Positions 12,786 through 20,148 are shown, counted from the first letter of the stretch. The stretch: DNA of 25,094 nt from Clostridiales bacterium UBA1248 (GCA_002308615.1 DBWC01000006.1:1-25094), one strand, 5' to 3'. Program-made: numbers and translations. Notes: generated from the letters alone by a model not told the origin.

Positions 12786-14645
12786 ATGAAAAAACTTATA
12801 GCTTTGCTTCTGTGCCTTGCTACCGTTTTAACGGTGCTTGCGTCATGCGGTCCGCGTGACGAAAACGATAAAGGCGCTATCGTCAATATGTATCTTTTCA
12901 ACGAGATACGTAATTTTGACCCGCTTTACGCGTATACCAACGAGGCCTCGCTTGAATACGACGGCAACGACAACAATGGAAATCCGATCTTCCTGTCAAA
13001 GCTGAACGCCAACGCGGAAGCGGTTGAACTTTTAGGTCTGCTTTACGAGGGTCTTTTCAGACTCAATTCCGACGGCAAGGTCGAAAAGGCTCTTTGCAAG
13101 AGCTATGAATATATAAAGAAGGAAAACGCGTCCAAACCCGAAAACAACACGTATATGCTGCGCATTACGCTGCGCGAAACGAGGTGGAGCGATAATACCA
13201 AGGTTTCCGCAAACGACTTCATATTCACGGTAAAGAGAATACTCGATCCCGGTATCTCCTGCGACGCGGCAGTTATGCTTTACGATATAAAAAACGCCAA
13301 GCTCGTCAAATCCGGCGACATTTCGCGCGACAGACTCGGCATCTCCTCGCCTGACACACAGACTATCGAGATAGAGTTTGAAAAGGATATAAACATAGAC
13401 AGATTCTTAGAGGTGCTCGCAAGCCCGATGCTCGTTCCGCTGCGTGAAAACAAGGTCGATTCCCACCTGACCGACGACAAGGGCGAGCTCATATACGGCG
13501 CCGACGGTATGCCCGCAAACAGCACGGACTGGGCTACCAAGGCTACATCGCTCGTTTGCTCCGGACCGTTCTTTATAAGAAAGCTTGATGATTCACTCGG
13601 CCAGGAATGGGCGCTTGAAAGAAATAAATACTATTCCGCAAATCCCGATCTTGACGAAAGAGTAGATAAATACGTAACTCCTTACAAGATCATAATCCAC
13701 TACGATTTCTCGCTTGACGAAGTGCTTGAAGCGTATAACAACGGCACGCTGTTCTACGTCGGAACGCTTACGGCGGAGGCTTTTGAAACGTACAAGAGCC
13801 AGCTTACGATAAACGACACGTTCTCCGTCGGCTCGTATATGTTCAACCCGGACAGCGAGCTTATGCAGAATCCCGCGGTGCGCCGCGCTCTGTCGCTTGC
13901 GCTTGACAGAAACGAAATGGCACAATACGTCACGGGGTCCGTTCCCGCGACCGGACTTATACCGCCGAAGGTATACGATCTTGACAAAAAGACGTCCTAC
14001 AGAAGCAAATACGGCGACGTCATAAGCGCCGAAGCCAACATAGACGAGGCAAAATCCGTACTTAAAGCGGCGGGTGTGAACGGCGGCGAGATAACCATAC
14101 TCGTAAGAAACTTCACGGCAAACAACGAATCCGAAATGGCGCTGCTTGCCAAGACTCAGTGGGAAAAGCTCGGCTTCACTGTAAACATAGACGCGAGAGG
14201 ACGCAATATGTACCAGTCCAAGTATAACGAGGGCGCGTACGACGTGCTTTACACAGACTGGCAGGCTTATTCCGTAAGAGCGTTCAATATGGTAGCGCCG
14301 TTCTCGATCTACTATTCCGGCGCCGCACTTGATACGGAGCATCACAACTACGATCCGAAGCCCAACTGCACCGGATATTCGAATCCCGATTACGACGCCA
14401 TAATAGAAGAAGCGGCGGCTTTTGAAGAGGGTACCAGAGAAAGAAACGACAAGGTGTTCGAAGCGGAGAAGAAGCTTATGGAAGATATGCCCATAATCCC
14501 GCTCGTATTCTACCGCGACTATTATATGTCGAGCAGCGTGCTTTCCGGTATCAAGAACACTTACTACAACTTCAAGATACTGACCAAGATGAGCCAGAAG
14601 AATTATCATGATTATCTGCCGGTCGAAGAAACGAAAGACGAATAA
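12786..14645 (+). CDS. ABC transporter substrate-binding lipoprotein (peptide/nickel type, SBP_bac_5)
   Basis: This 619-residue lipoprotein has a signal peptide with lipobox VLASC and Cys21 as anchor. The rest matches the family 5 solute-binding fold of oligopeptide-binding proteins: LLGLLYEGLFRL near residue 85, then LRETRWSDNTKVSANDFIFTVKRILDP, ALSLALDRNEMAQYVTG, and DVLYTDWQAYSVRAFNM. The length is at the upper end for the family. It would catch a peptide or similar ligand outside the cell and pass it to an ABC permease, but no permease or ATPase gene is next to it, so it is an orphan in this window. GGAGGT lies 6 nt before the ATG. A Gfo/Idh/MocA gene starts 38 nt after it and may share the transcript. 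Confidence 0.92.
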   Translation: MKKLIALLLCLATVLTVLASCGPRDENDKGAIVNMYLFNEIRNFDPLYAYTNEASLEYDGNDNNGNPIFLSKLNANAEAVELLGLLYEGLFRLNSDGKVEKALCKSYEYIKKENASKPENNTYMLRITLRETRWSDNTKVSANDFIFTVKRILDPGISCDAAVMLYDIKNAKLVKSGDISRDRLGISSPDTQTIEIEFEKDINIDRFLEVLASPMLVPLRENKVDSHLTDDKGELIYGADGMPANSTDWATKATSLVCSGPFFIRKLDDSLGQEWALERNKYYSANPDLDERVDKYVTPYKIIIHYDFSLDEVLEAYNNGTLFYVGTLTAEAFETYKSQLTINDTFSVGSYMFNPDSELMQNPAVRRALSLALDRNEMAQYVTGSVPATGLIPPKVYDLDKKTSYRSKYGDVISAEANIDEAKSVLKAAGVNGGEITILVRNFTANNESEMALLAKTQWEKLGFTVNIDARGRNMYQSKYNEGAYDVLYTDWQAYSVRAFNMVAPFSIYYSGAALDTEHHNYDPKPNCTGYSNPDYDAIIEEAAAFEEGTRERNDKVFEAEKKLMEDMPIIPLVFYRDYYMSSSVLSGIKNTYYNFKILTKMSQKNYHDYLPVEETKDE

Positions 14646-14683
14646 TAAAGACAAATAAATACGTAAAAGGAGAGGTAAAAGCA

Positions 14684-15943
14684 ATGTCCGGAAAGCTGAA
14701 AATAGGAGTTTTCGGCGGCTTCCGCGGACAGACCATGATCGACGTTCTGCTTGACCATCCCGATGCTGAACTTACAGCGGTGTGTGATAAATACACACCG
14801 CTGTTATCAGAGGTAAAGGAAAAAGCGGAAGCTCACGGTCTTAACGTGGCGCTGTACGAGTCGTTTGACGAATTCATAAAGCACGATATGGACGCGGTGG
14901 TCCTTGCAAACTACGCGACGGAGCACGCGATCTACGCGGTAAAGTGCTTACGCGCCGGAAAGCACGTTTTATCAGAGGTGCTTCCGTGTGAGACCGTGGC
15001 TCAGGCGGTGGAGCTTATCGAAGCCGTGGAGGAGACGGGGCTCGTTTACGCCTACGCGGAAAACTACTGCTATATGCTGCACACGTTTGAGATGTGGCAG
15101 AGATATAAAAAAGGCGACATAGGCACCGTAACGTACGGAGAGGGCGAGTATATACACGACTGCGCGGGCATCTGGCCGCAGATAACGTACGGCGAGCGCG
15201 ACCATTGGAGAAACAATCTGTACTGCAACTACTACTGCACGCATTCCGTCGGTCCGCTTCTTGCGATGACCGGACTGCGCCCCGTATCCGTCGTCGGCTT
15301 TGAATGTCCTCCGCCGGAGGAGATGAAGAGGCTCGGCGCGTATTTCGGCGCGGGACTTGAAATGGTGAAGCTGGAAAACGGCGCGGTGTTGAAGAGCATA
15401 CATGGTCACCTGAAGCGCGAGCCCGGCAGCGTAAACTACGAACTGTACGGCACGAAAGGCAGTATGGAGACCGGCAGAGTTGACGGAACACAGCCGCTTT
15501 ACGTTTACCGCGAGGGCGAACAGATCTGTCACGGCGAGTGGGAAAGCTATACGCCGGAGCTAAAAATAGAGGGAGAACTGGCAAGAAATCACGTCGGTCA
15601 CGGCGGCTCGGACTTTTATCCCACGCATTTCTTTATAGAAAAGATCTTAGGCAGACCCGAGGGCGACAAGTGGACGATAGACGTATACACCGCCGTTTCA
15701 ATGGGCTTGTGCGGCATATTCGCGTACCGCTCCGTGCTTGAAGGCGGAAAACCCATGCAGATACCCGATCTGCGCGACCCCGCGGTCCGCGAGGCATACA
15801 GGCACGATATAAAGTGCACGAACAAGAACATAGCGCACGGCGAAGACCTTCTGCCGAAAACGTCTTACGGCGAAGTCGACATACCGGACGAGGTATACGC
15901 GCACGTAAGACAGCTTTGGATAGACGGAAAACCGGGGGAATAA
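14684..15943 (+). CDS. Gfo/Idh/MocA family oxidoreductase
   Basis: This 419-residue NAD(P)-dependent dehydrogenase family protein typically acts on sugars, inositols or their derivatives. The N-terminal Rossmann fold starts KIGVFGGFRGQTMID (Gly-rich loop), with VCDKY closing beta-2 and HVLSEVLPCETVAQAVEL in place of the usual EKP segment. That EVLP form is seen in a subgroup of the family. The C-terminal part has a HSVGPLLAMTG helix with a His of the kind used in catalysis, preceded by YCNYYCTHS, and NYELYGTKGSMETGR. The substrate is not readable. AAAAGGAGAGG (about 14665-14675) gives a good start. The 38-nt gap to the binding-protein gene suggests a shared transcript. A REP variant starts 4 nt after the stop. 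Confidence 0.92.
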   Translation: MSGKLKIGVFGGFRGQTMIDVLLDHPDAELTAVCDKYTPLLSEVKEKAEAHGLNVALYESFDEFIKHDMDAVVLANYATEHAIYAVKCLRAGKHVLSEVLPCETVAQAVELIEAVEETGLVYAYAENYCYMLHTFEMWQRYKKGDIGTVTYGEGEYIHDCAGIWPQITYGERDHWRNNLYCNYYCTHSVGPLLAMTGLRPVSVVGFECPPPEEMKRLGAYFGAGLEMVKLENGAVLKSIHGHLKREPGSVNYELYGTKGSMETGRVDGTQPLYVYREGEQICHGEWESYTPELKIEGELARNHVGHGGSDFYPTHFFIEKILGRPEGDKWTIDVYTAVSMGLCGIFAYRSVLEGGKPMQIPDLRDPAVREAYRHDIKCTNKNIAHGEDLLPKTSYGEVDIPDEVYAHVRQLWIDGKPGE

Positions 15944-15947
15944 AATC

Positions 15948-15971
15948 GTAGGGGAGGGGTCAACCCTCCCG
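15948..15971 (+). repeat. REP-like palindrome variant
   Basis: It begins GTAGGGGAGGGG and ends CCCTCCCG; the stem GGGAGGG/CCCTCCC is changed on both arms compared with the main REP, so pairing is kept. The tail GAATTAAGAATTTAGAATTA matches the tail of copy C. Confidence 0.75.
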
Positions 15972-16008
15972 AATTAAGAATTTAGAATTAAGAAAACCGG
16001 ATGATATT

Positions 16009-16033
16009 GTAGGGCGGGGGCTTGCTCCCGCCG
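16009..16033 (+). repeat. REP palindrome copy D
   Basis: The 25-nt sequence is identical to 2148-2172 and 8091-8115. It lies 38 nt after the variant at 15948 in the same orientation, in the gap between the oxidoreductase and the sigma factor gene. Confidence 0.92.
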
Positions 16034-16094
16034 CTTTAAATAAAAATGAATAAATAACCAAGAATAAAAATCGGTAATTTTTTGCGAATGAAAA

Positions 16095-16108
16095 TGAAGG
16101 ATCCTTCA
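16095..16108. promoter_or_regulatory. 14-bp perfect palindrome upstream of sigma fusion gene
   Basis: TGAAGGATCCTTCA reads the same on both strands. It is followed directly by a TATATT box (16110-16115) and then the ribosome binding site AAGGGGG (16121-16127). The position suits an operator, but no clear -35 box was found. It may instead be a remnant of a dispersed repeat. Confidence 0.4.
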
Positions 16109-16136
16109 CTATATTAGCGAAAGGGGGCAAGATACA

Positions 16137-17720
16137 ATGAGCGAAACGAGAGCGGAATTATTTGTTAGTGAGTATTTGGAAAAAATATTCTATTTTTGCC
16201 TGAAAAAGACGTCCGATCCTCACCAGGCGGAGGAATTGTCGCAGGACATATCCTTAAACGTTCTTACGGAGCTGAATAATGGTACTGTCATAGAGAATTT
16301 TCCCGCGTGGGTGTGGCGGATAGCGCGCATCCGTTACAGCGTTTGGGCGGACAGAAAACACAGGCGAAACGAAACTTTTGTAAACACCGATATATCCGAA
16401 CTTGAATTCGCGGGTGATCAGGACGTCTCAGAGGACGTTATAAAAAAGGAGCAGTTATCACTTCTGCGCCGCGAGCTTGCGTTCATATCGGCTGATTACA
16501 GAGTTCTGCTCGTCGCTTATTATATCGACGGTGTAAGGATAAAGAAAATATCCGAAAAGACCGGTATCCCCGAAGGTACGGTCATGCGAAGACTGCATGA
16601 CGCACGAAACAAATTAAAGGAGGGAATGAACATGGCAAGAGAATTCGGAAAAAGAAGTTACGATCCAGAGGATATAAGCTTTATAGGCAGCGGAAATCAC
16701 ACTTCCGGCTTGCCCGATAAGGTGATACACAGAAAAATACCGAAAAACATACTGTGCGAAGCGCACAACAACCCCAGCACCGTGGACGATCTTGCAATGG
16801 AGCTCGGCATTGCGGCACCGTATATGGAGGAAGAGGTCGAGATACTTTACAACGCGGAGCTTTTGAAGAAGGTCGGCAAGGATAAATACATCACAAGCTT
16901 CTTTATCACGCCCGCCGAGGGCAGGAACGAGTGTCTTGAGCTTTGCTGCAGATTCGCCGAGGAGAATTATGAAAAGCTGTGGAAGCTCGCGGGTATAGTT
17001 GCGGAAAAATCGAAAGAAAAATGCGTCACGTTCGGCAACTACAGCGACAAGGATATAAAAATGTTCTTTGCGCTGAAAATTGAAAAGATTCTGGAAGACG
17101 GTACAAAATACTGTAAATATAAAGAATTCAAGCGCGGCGACGGCGGCACGTGGGGCGTCATCGGCTTTGAGCAAAAGGGTGTTGTATGCAGACTGAACGG
17201 CGAATGGTTCAACAATAACTTATCTCTGACAAACGATCTGAAGATAATATGGGACGGCTTTCAGACAAACAGCAGCGCCACGGTATTTACAAAGGCAAGA
17301 TACGCGTACGACTGCCCGGCAAGTGATAATCTGCCGCTTTTAAAGCGTATTGCAGAGGGAAAAGACGATTTTTCCGATACGGAAAACGGGATAATCGACA
17401 GACTTATCAAGCATAAAGTTTGCATAAGAGACGGCGGCGGATTAAAGGTCAACGCCGTGACGTACACGCAGGCTCTCTGCGACGAGATCGTCGGTTTTAT
17501 TAAAGACACTGAACAGTATAAAACGCTGCAGCAAAACGCGGCTATGCTCGATAAATCAATATACGACACCGTTAAAAAGTACGCAAATCCGTATATAGAG
17601 GAAGATCTCGGATACTGTGGTTATATGAATATGCGAGTGCGCGAGATACTTGCAAGACTTTTGTATGACAAGGGCTGTTATCAAGGTCATTACGGTCAGT
17701 TCTGTGAATTCATTTATTAA
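16137..17720 (+). CDS. sigma-70 family (ECF-like) sigma factor with long C-terminal extension
   Basis: This 527-residue protein is about three times the usual ECF length. Sigma region 2 is at about 5-75 (HQAEELSQDISLNVL, then NFPAWVWRIARIRYSVWADR). Region 4 is at about 110-162 (ISADYRVLLVAYYIDGVRIK, then ISEKTGIPEGTVMRRLHDAR). A linker leads to a winged-helix-like segment at about 200-255 (NNPSTVDDLAMELGIAAPYM, then ELLKKVGKDKYIT). Residues about 260-527 are an unrecognised, apparently soluble region. AAGGGGG (16121-16127) precedes the ATG. A second strong ribosome binding site lies at the region 4/linker junction. No anti-sigma gene is adjacent, so the C-terminal part may regulate the sigma domains in cis. 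This is inference. Confidence 0.88.
   Translation: MSETRAELFVSEYLEKIFYFCLKKTSDPHQAEELSQDISLNVLTELNNGTVIENFPAWVWRIARIRYSVWADRKHRRNETFVNTDISELEFAGDQDVSEDVIKKEQLSLLRRELAFISADYRVLLVAYYIDGVRIKKISEKTGIPEGTVMRRLHDARNKLKEGMNMAREFGKRSYDPEDISFIGSGNHTSGLPDKVIHRKIPKNILCEAHNNPSTVDDLAMELGIAAPYMEEEVEILYNAELLKKVGKDKYITSFFITPAEGRNECLELCCRFAEENYEKLWKLAGIVAEKSKEKCVTFGNYSDKDIKMFFALKIEKILEDGTKYCKYKEFKRGDGGTWGVIGFEQKGVVCRLNGEWFNNNLSLTNDLKIIWDGFQTNSSATVFTKARYAYDCPASDNLPLLKRIAEGKDDFSDTENGIIDRLIKHKVCIRDGGGLKVNAVTYTQALCDEIVGFIKDTEQYKTLQQNAAMLDKSIYDTVKKYANPYIEEDLGYCGYMNMRVREILARLLYDKGCYQGHYGQFCEFIY
16616..16634 (+). promoter_or_regulatory. internal ribosome binding site and start inside sigma fusion gene
   Basis: AAAGGAGGG (16616-16624) is followed after 7 nt by an in-frame ATG (16632, Met166); another ATG stands at 16626 (Met164). 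Use of 16632 would give a 362-residue protein holding only the winged-helix and C-terminal regions. The bases also encode the ordinary KLKEGM end of sigma region 4, so chance is possible. Confidence 0.45.
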
Positions 17721-17732
17721 ACAAAGCGATCA

Positions 17733-17758
17733 GGGCGAGCGTGGCTCGCCCGTTTTTT
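17733..17758 (+). terminator. terminator of sigma fusion gene
   Basis: GGGCGAGC-GTG-GCTCGCCC is a perfect 8-bp stem followed by GTTTTTT. Confidence 0.9.
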
Positions 17759-17782
17759 ATCGGTGTCGGCTGTGCAGATGAA

Positions 17783-17863
17783 ATGATATATTCCGCATGA
17801 TGCGGAATATGATATACCTAACGGTATGATATATGCCTATGGCATATGATATACGCTTCGCGT
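17783..17863 (+). repeat. tandem array of ATGATATA spacers and differing palindromes
   Basis: ATGATATA occurs four times (17783-17790, 17809-17816, 17826-17833, 17846-17853). Each is followed by a different short inverted repeat: TTCCGCA-TGA-TGCGGAA, ACC-TAAC-GGT, TGCC-TAT-GGCA and ACGC-TTC-GCGT. The joining sequence is constant while the stems differ. Confidence 0.85.
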
Positions 17864-17891
17864 TTTAAGGTTGTCGCTGCGCGGCGTAAAT

Positions 17892-17909
17892 GGTGGGTCC
17901 CCACCCTAC
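17892..17909 (-). repeat. short REP-like element, inverted
   Basis: On the minus strand it reads GTAGGGTGGGGACCCACC: the GTAGGG head of the REP family with a short stem GGTGGG/CCCACC type. It may be a truncated or separate subfamily. Confidence 0.6.
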
Positions 17910-17937
17910 GGGTGAACGGATATAATATGCAAAAATG

Positions 17938-17968
17938 AAAACGGACGGCTGACAGCCGCCCGTTCTTT
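17938..17968. terminator. bidirectional hairpin terminator
   Basis: AACGG-A-CGGCT pairs with AGCCG-C-CCGTT, with a T-rich side on the plus strand (TTCTTT) and TTTTCAT on the minus strand. It is the likely end of the minus-strand anti-sigma transcript. Confidence 0.6.
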
Positions 17969-17980
17969 ATAAAGCGAATT

Positions 17981-18031
17981 GAACTGCGCCTTACCGTTTA
18001 TTAGGATGATTTGAGCGATAAGGCGCAGTTC
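17981..18031. repeat. 13-bp perfect inverted repeat with 25-nt loop
   Basis: GAACTGCGCCTTA (17981-17993) and TAAGGCGCAGTTC (18019-18031) pair perfectly. The element begins 10 nt past the stop codon of the anti-sigma gene and has no T run, so it forms a 3' UTR stem-loop ahead of the terminator at 17938. Confidence 0.8.
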
Positions 18032-18041
18032 TATAAGAGGA

Positions 18042-19535
18042 TCAATCCTTGTTATACGGGTAGAGTATTCCGGACATCGAATAGCTTACGCCCGTGCCCT
18101 CGGCTGATTTGATAAGACCGTTTTCGTCAAACGCATACGTTCTTGACGCGCCGCATATCACAGTTGTGCCTCCTCTGCCTTCCGGATCGCTGAAAACTTT
18201 GCTTATTTCGACTGCGTCCCATGCAAGTCCGCTTTCCGTTTTATTCATCATACCGCCGAACGCTTCGTTCTGCACGTATACCTGCTCCGGCGACAGCTTA
18301 CCGTCGCATACGAGCAGCACCGCGCTTGTTTCTTCTTTATATCTTGCAAGAAGATCGTCGCTTTTTGTGCCGCGTTCACGGCTGTAATTATAATAAACCC
18401 TGCTCTGATTTTCGACTATATATAAGAACGCGTCCGCACCGAGATTCTGCTCCGGCGACATATGCTTACCGCTCAGATACATTTTACCGTTATAATACTC
18501 GGCGGAGCCGAATTCGTAAGTCGAGCCGTAGCCTACTATACATTGGACTTCGCAGTCGGCCGACAACAGAAGCAGATTCGTCTCATAATCCGTATCAAGA
18601 TACGTTATGACGTAACCGATATCCGTTCTGCCTATGCAGCGCAGGCCGAACAAAGACATTCCGAGCTGTACCGGCGTTTCTTTGCGGTCGGTCTTATCGC
18701 CTGTTTTTTCAGAGTATTCCGTTATTATAAACGACGTGCATTTTACGCTGCTGTCAGTTGCTTTTCCGTTATCATCATATGTTTTATAAGCCTCGCAAAT
18801 ATAGCTTAAAACGTATATTTTTCCCGCGTCTTCATAAGCGCCCGCCAGCTGCTCCACGTAAGTGCCTACCGGATTTGTATAAGAATTCTCCCAGAGCACG
18901 GCTCCGTTTTCTTTGTCAAGCAAAACGAGTCTCATGGAGGCTATCGTGTCTTCTCTTACCATATCCAGATGATAATTGTAGCTTATCAGAAGAACGCCGC
19001 TGTCAAGTTCCTTATAGCTGTAAAGCAGAAGATCATAGTCGCGCTCGTATGTCCACAGAGCTTTGCCGTCTTTGATTTTTGAAAAGTACATTTTTTCGTT
19101 TTCAACGTCAAAGCTGTAGTTATAATTCATCTTTGTGATGAATAGCCCGCCGCTCATAATATAATCGGGGTTTTTAACGTTTACCTCCTGCGGCTCACCT
19201 GCCTGCAGTACACATTCGTCGAGCTTCAGTTCAGACCGGCTTTCTTGGCTGCCGTCCGGCTTGAGTGTTTTTTGCGTTATTACCGTCTCCGACAATTCGT
19301 ATTCGACCTTTGAGCCGTGAAGCACCATTTTATCCGGTCTGCTCATATATTTTGTCATCACGGTCACAGCTGCGAAAGCTGCGAGAGCAAAGAGCGCCGC
19401 GGCGGACAGTACGTATTTCAATACTCTTTTGCCTTTTCCTTTGTTGAAGTATTTTCCGGCGTTTTCCTCCGCCGCATCCGTTTTATATTTGTCTTTTACG
19501 TCTTCAAGAGCAACTAAAATATCTTTTGATTTCAT
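18042..19535 (-). CDS. putative membrane anti-sigma factor with extracellular beta-propeller-like domain
   Basis: This 497-residue protein has a cytoplasmic N-terminal part of about 38 residues (KSKDILVALEDVKDKYKTDA). One transmembrane helix is at about 39-61 (YVLSAAALFALAAFAAVTVM). A long extracellular part carries repeated Tyr/Trp strands of the kind found in PQQ-like propellers, such as GKALWTYERDYDLLLYSY, RLVLLDKENGAVLWENSY and FGSAEYYNGKMYLSGKH. The start overlaps the ECF sigma stop by 4 nt (ATGA), the classic arrangement of an anti-sigma factor that holds its sigma partner at the membrane. The zinc anti-sigma motif HxxxCxxC is absent from the N-terminus, so binding would use another fold. 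The extracellular ligand is unknown. Confidence 0.8.
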   Translation of the reverse strand: MKSKDILVALEDVKDKYKTDAAEENAGKYFNKGKGKRVLKYVLSAAALFALAAFAAVTVMTKYMSRPDKMVLHGSKVEYELSETVITQKTLKPDGSQESRSELKLDECVLQAGEPQEVNVKNPDYIMSGGLFITKMNYNYSFDVENEKMYFSKIKDGKALWTYERDYDLLLYSYKELDSGVLLISYNYHLDMVREDTIASMRLVLLDKENGAVLWENSYTNPVGTYVEQLAGAYEDAGKIYVLSYICEAYKTYDDNGKATDSSVKCTSFIITEYSEKTGDKTDRKETPVQLGMSLFGLRCIGRTDIGYVITYLDTDYETNLLLLSADCEVQCIVGYGSTYEFGSAEYYNGKMYLSGKHMSPEQNLGADAFLYIVENQSRVYYNYSRERGTKSDDLLARYKEETSAVLLVCDGKLSPEQVYVQNEAFGGMMNKTESGLAWDAVEISKVFSDPEGRGGTTVICGASRTYAFDENGLIKSAEGTGVSYSMSGILYPYNKD

Positions 19536-20074
19536 ATTTTATACCCTCTTTCCTTAAGTATTTCCGCCAGTCTTTTGCGCGCCCGCAAAAGACGTGCGGA
19601 TATTGCATTTTTGCCTAAGCCCGTTATCTTTGAAATAGTTTCAATGCCATCCGCGTAATAATAGCGCCGCATGAATATATAGCGTGAATCCTCCGGCAGC
19701 TCGGCTAAAAAGCTATTCAGCAATTCCGCAAGACCGCTTGTGTCGTCGCGTGTATCCGCTATGACCTCCGAAAGCTCATCGTCTATTGAAACGGTGTTCG
19801 CCCTGCGTTTCTGCGCCGTGTTGTAGCGGTATTTCGTCAGCGATATGCGCCGCACCGTCTCGCATAAATAAGCGAAGAGACTGTTCGGCCTCTGCGGCGG
19901 TATGCTGTTCCATACAGACAGATACGCGTCGTTCACGCATTCCTCCGCATCGCGTTTGTCACCTGTGATGCCGTACGATACGCGCCTTAATCTGCCGCCG
20001 TATGCGGCGTCAGTCTCGGTTATCGCCGATTCGTTCCTGTCAAAAAACAGCGCTATTATGTTTTGATCCTCCAT
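19532..20074 (-). CDS. ECF-type RNA polymerase sigma factor
   Basis: This 180-residue sigma-70 family protein has the two-domain ECF layout. Region 2 is at about 14-80 (GDKRDAEECVNDAYLSVWNSI, split here only for naming: DAEECVNDAYLSVW, then LFAYLCETVRRISLTKYR). Region 4 is at about 120-175 (LPEDSRYIFMRRYYYADGIE and ISKITGLGKNAISARLLRAR). A short acidic linker joins them. AAGGAGG (rc of 20083-20089) precedes the ATG. It is the first gene of a two-gene operon with the membrane protein at 18042, with which it overlaps. The upstream region has a direct repeat containing CGTC, the -10 core of many ECF promoters, so it may drive its own expression. Confidence 0.93.
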   Translation of the reverse strand: MEDQNIIALFFDRNESAITETDAAYGGRLRRVSYGITGDKRDAEECVNDAYLSVWNSIPPQRPNSLFAYLCETVRRISLTKYRYNTAQKRRANTVSIDDELSEVIADTRDDTSGLAELLNSFLAELPEDSRYIFMRRYYYADGIETISKITGLGKNAISARLLRARKRLAEILKERGYKI

Positions 20075-20106
20075 GATGCACTCCTCCTTTCATAAGATAA
20101 GTGGAC

Positions 20107-20148
20107 AAATGACGCGCAAAAATGACGCGAGGTGTAAAAATATGTGTT
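20107..20148 (-). promoter_or_regulatory. candidate ECF autoregulated promoter with direct repeat
   Basis: AAATGACGCG occurs twice on the plus strand (20107-20116 and 20120-20129, 13-bp period). On the minus strand each gives CGTC. An AAC (rc of 20146-20148) stands 18 nt upstream of the distal CGTC. This resembles AAC/CGTC ECF promoters but the spacing is one or two longer than usual. Confidence 0.35.

Larger units (their letters stand above)
17721..18041. other. 321-nt gene-free, repeat-rich gap
   Basis: This gap lies between the convergent sigma fusion gene and the anti-sigma gene. From left to right it holds a terminator, a tandem palindrome array joined by ATGATATA, an inverted REP-like element, a bidirectional hairpin and a 13-bp inverted repeat. 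I see no open frame with a ribosome binding site in it. Confidence 0.8.

Noticed and set aside
13593..14684. Minus-strand frame of 363 codons
   Set aside because: It lies fully antisense to the binding-protein gene, shows no recognisable domain and is rich in Arg/Val/Tyr as expected for a shadow frame.
15015..15584. Minus-strand frame of 189 codons antisense to the oxidoreductase
   Set aside because: It is Arg/Ser-rich without motifs, overlaps another minus frame, and the plus-strand gene is clear.
17783..17863. CRISPR array
   Set aside because: The constant unit is only 8 nt, the variable parts are palindromes of 9-17 nt, and no cas genes are present.
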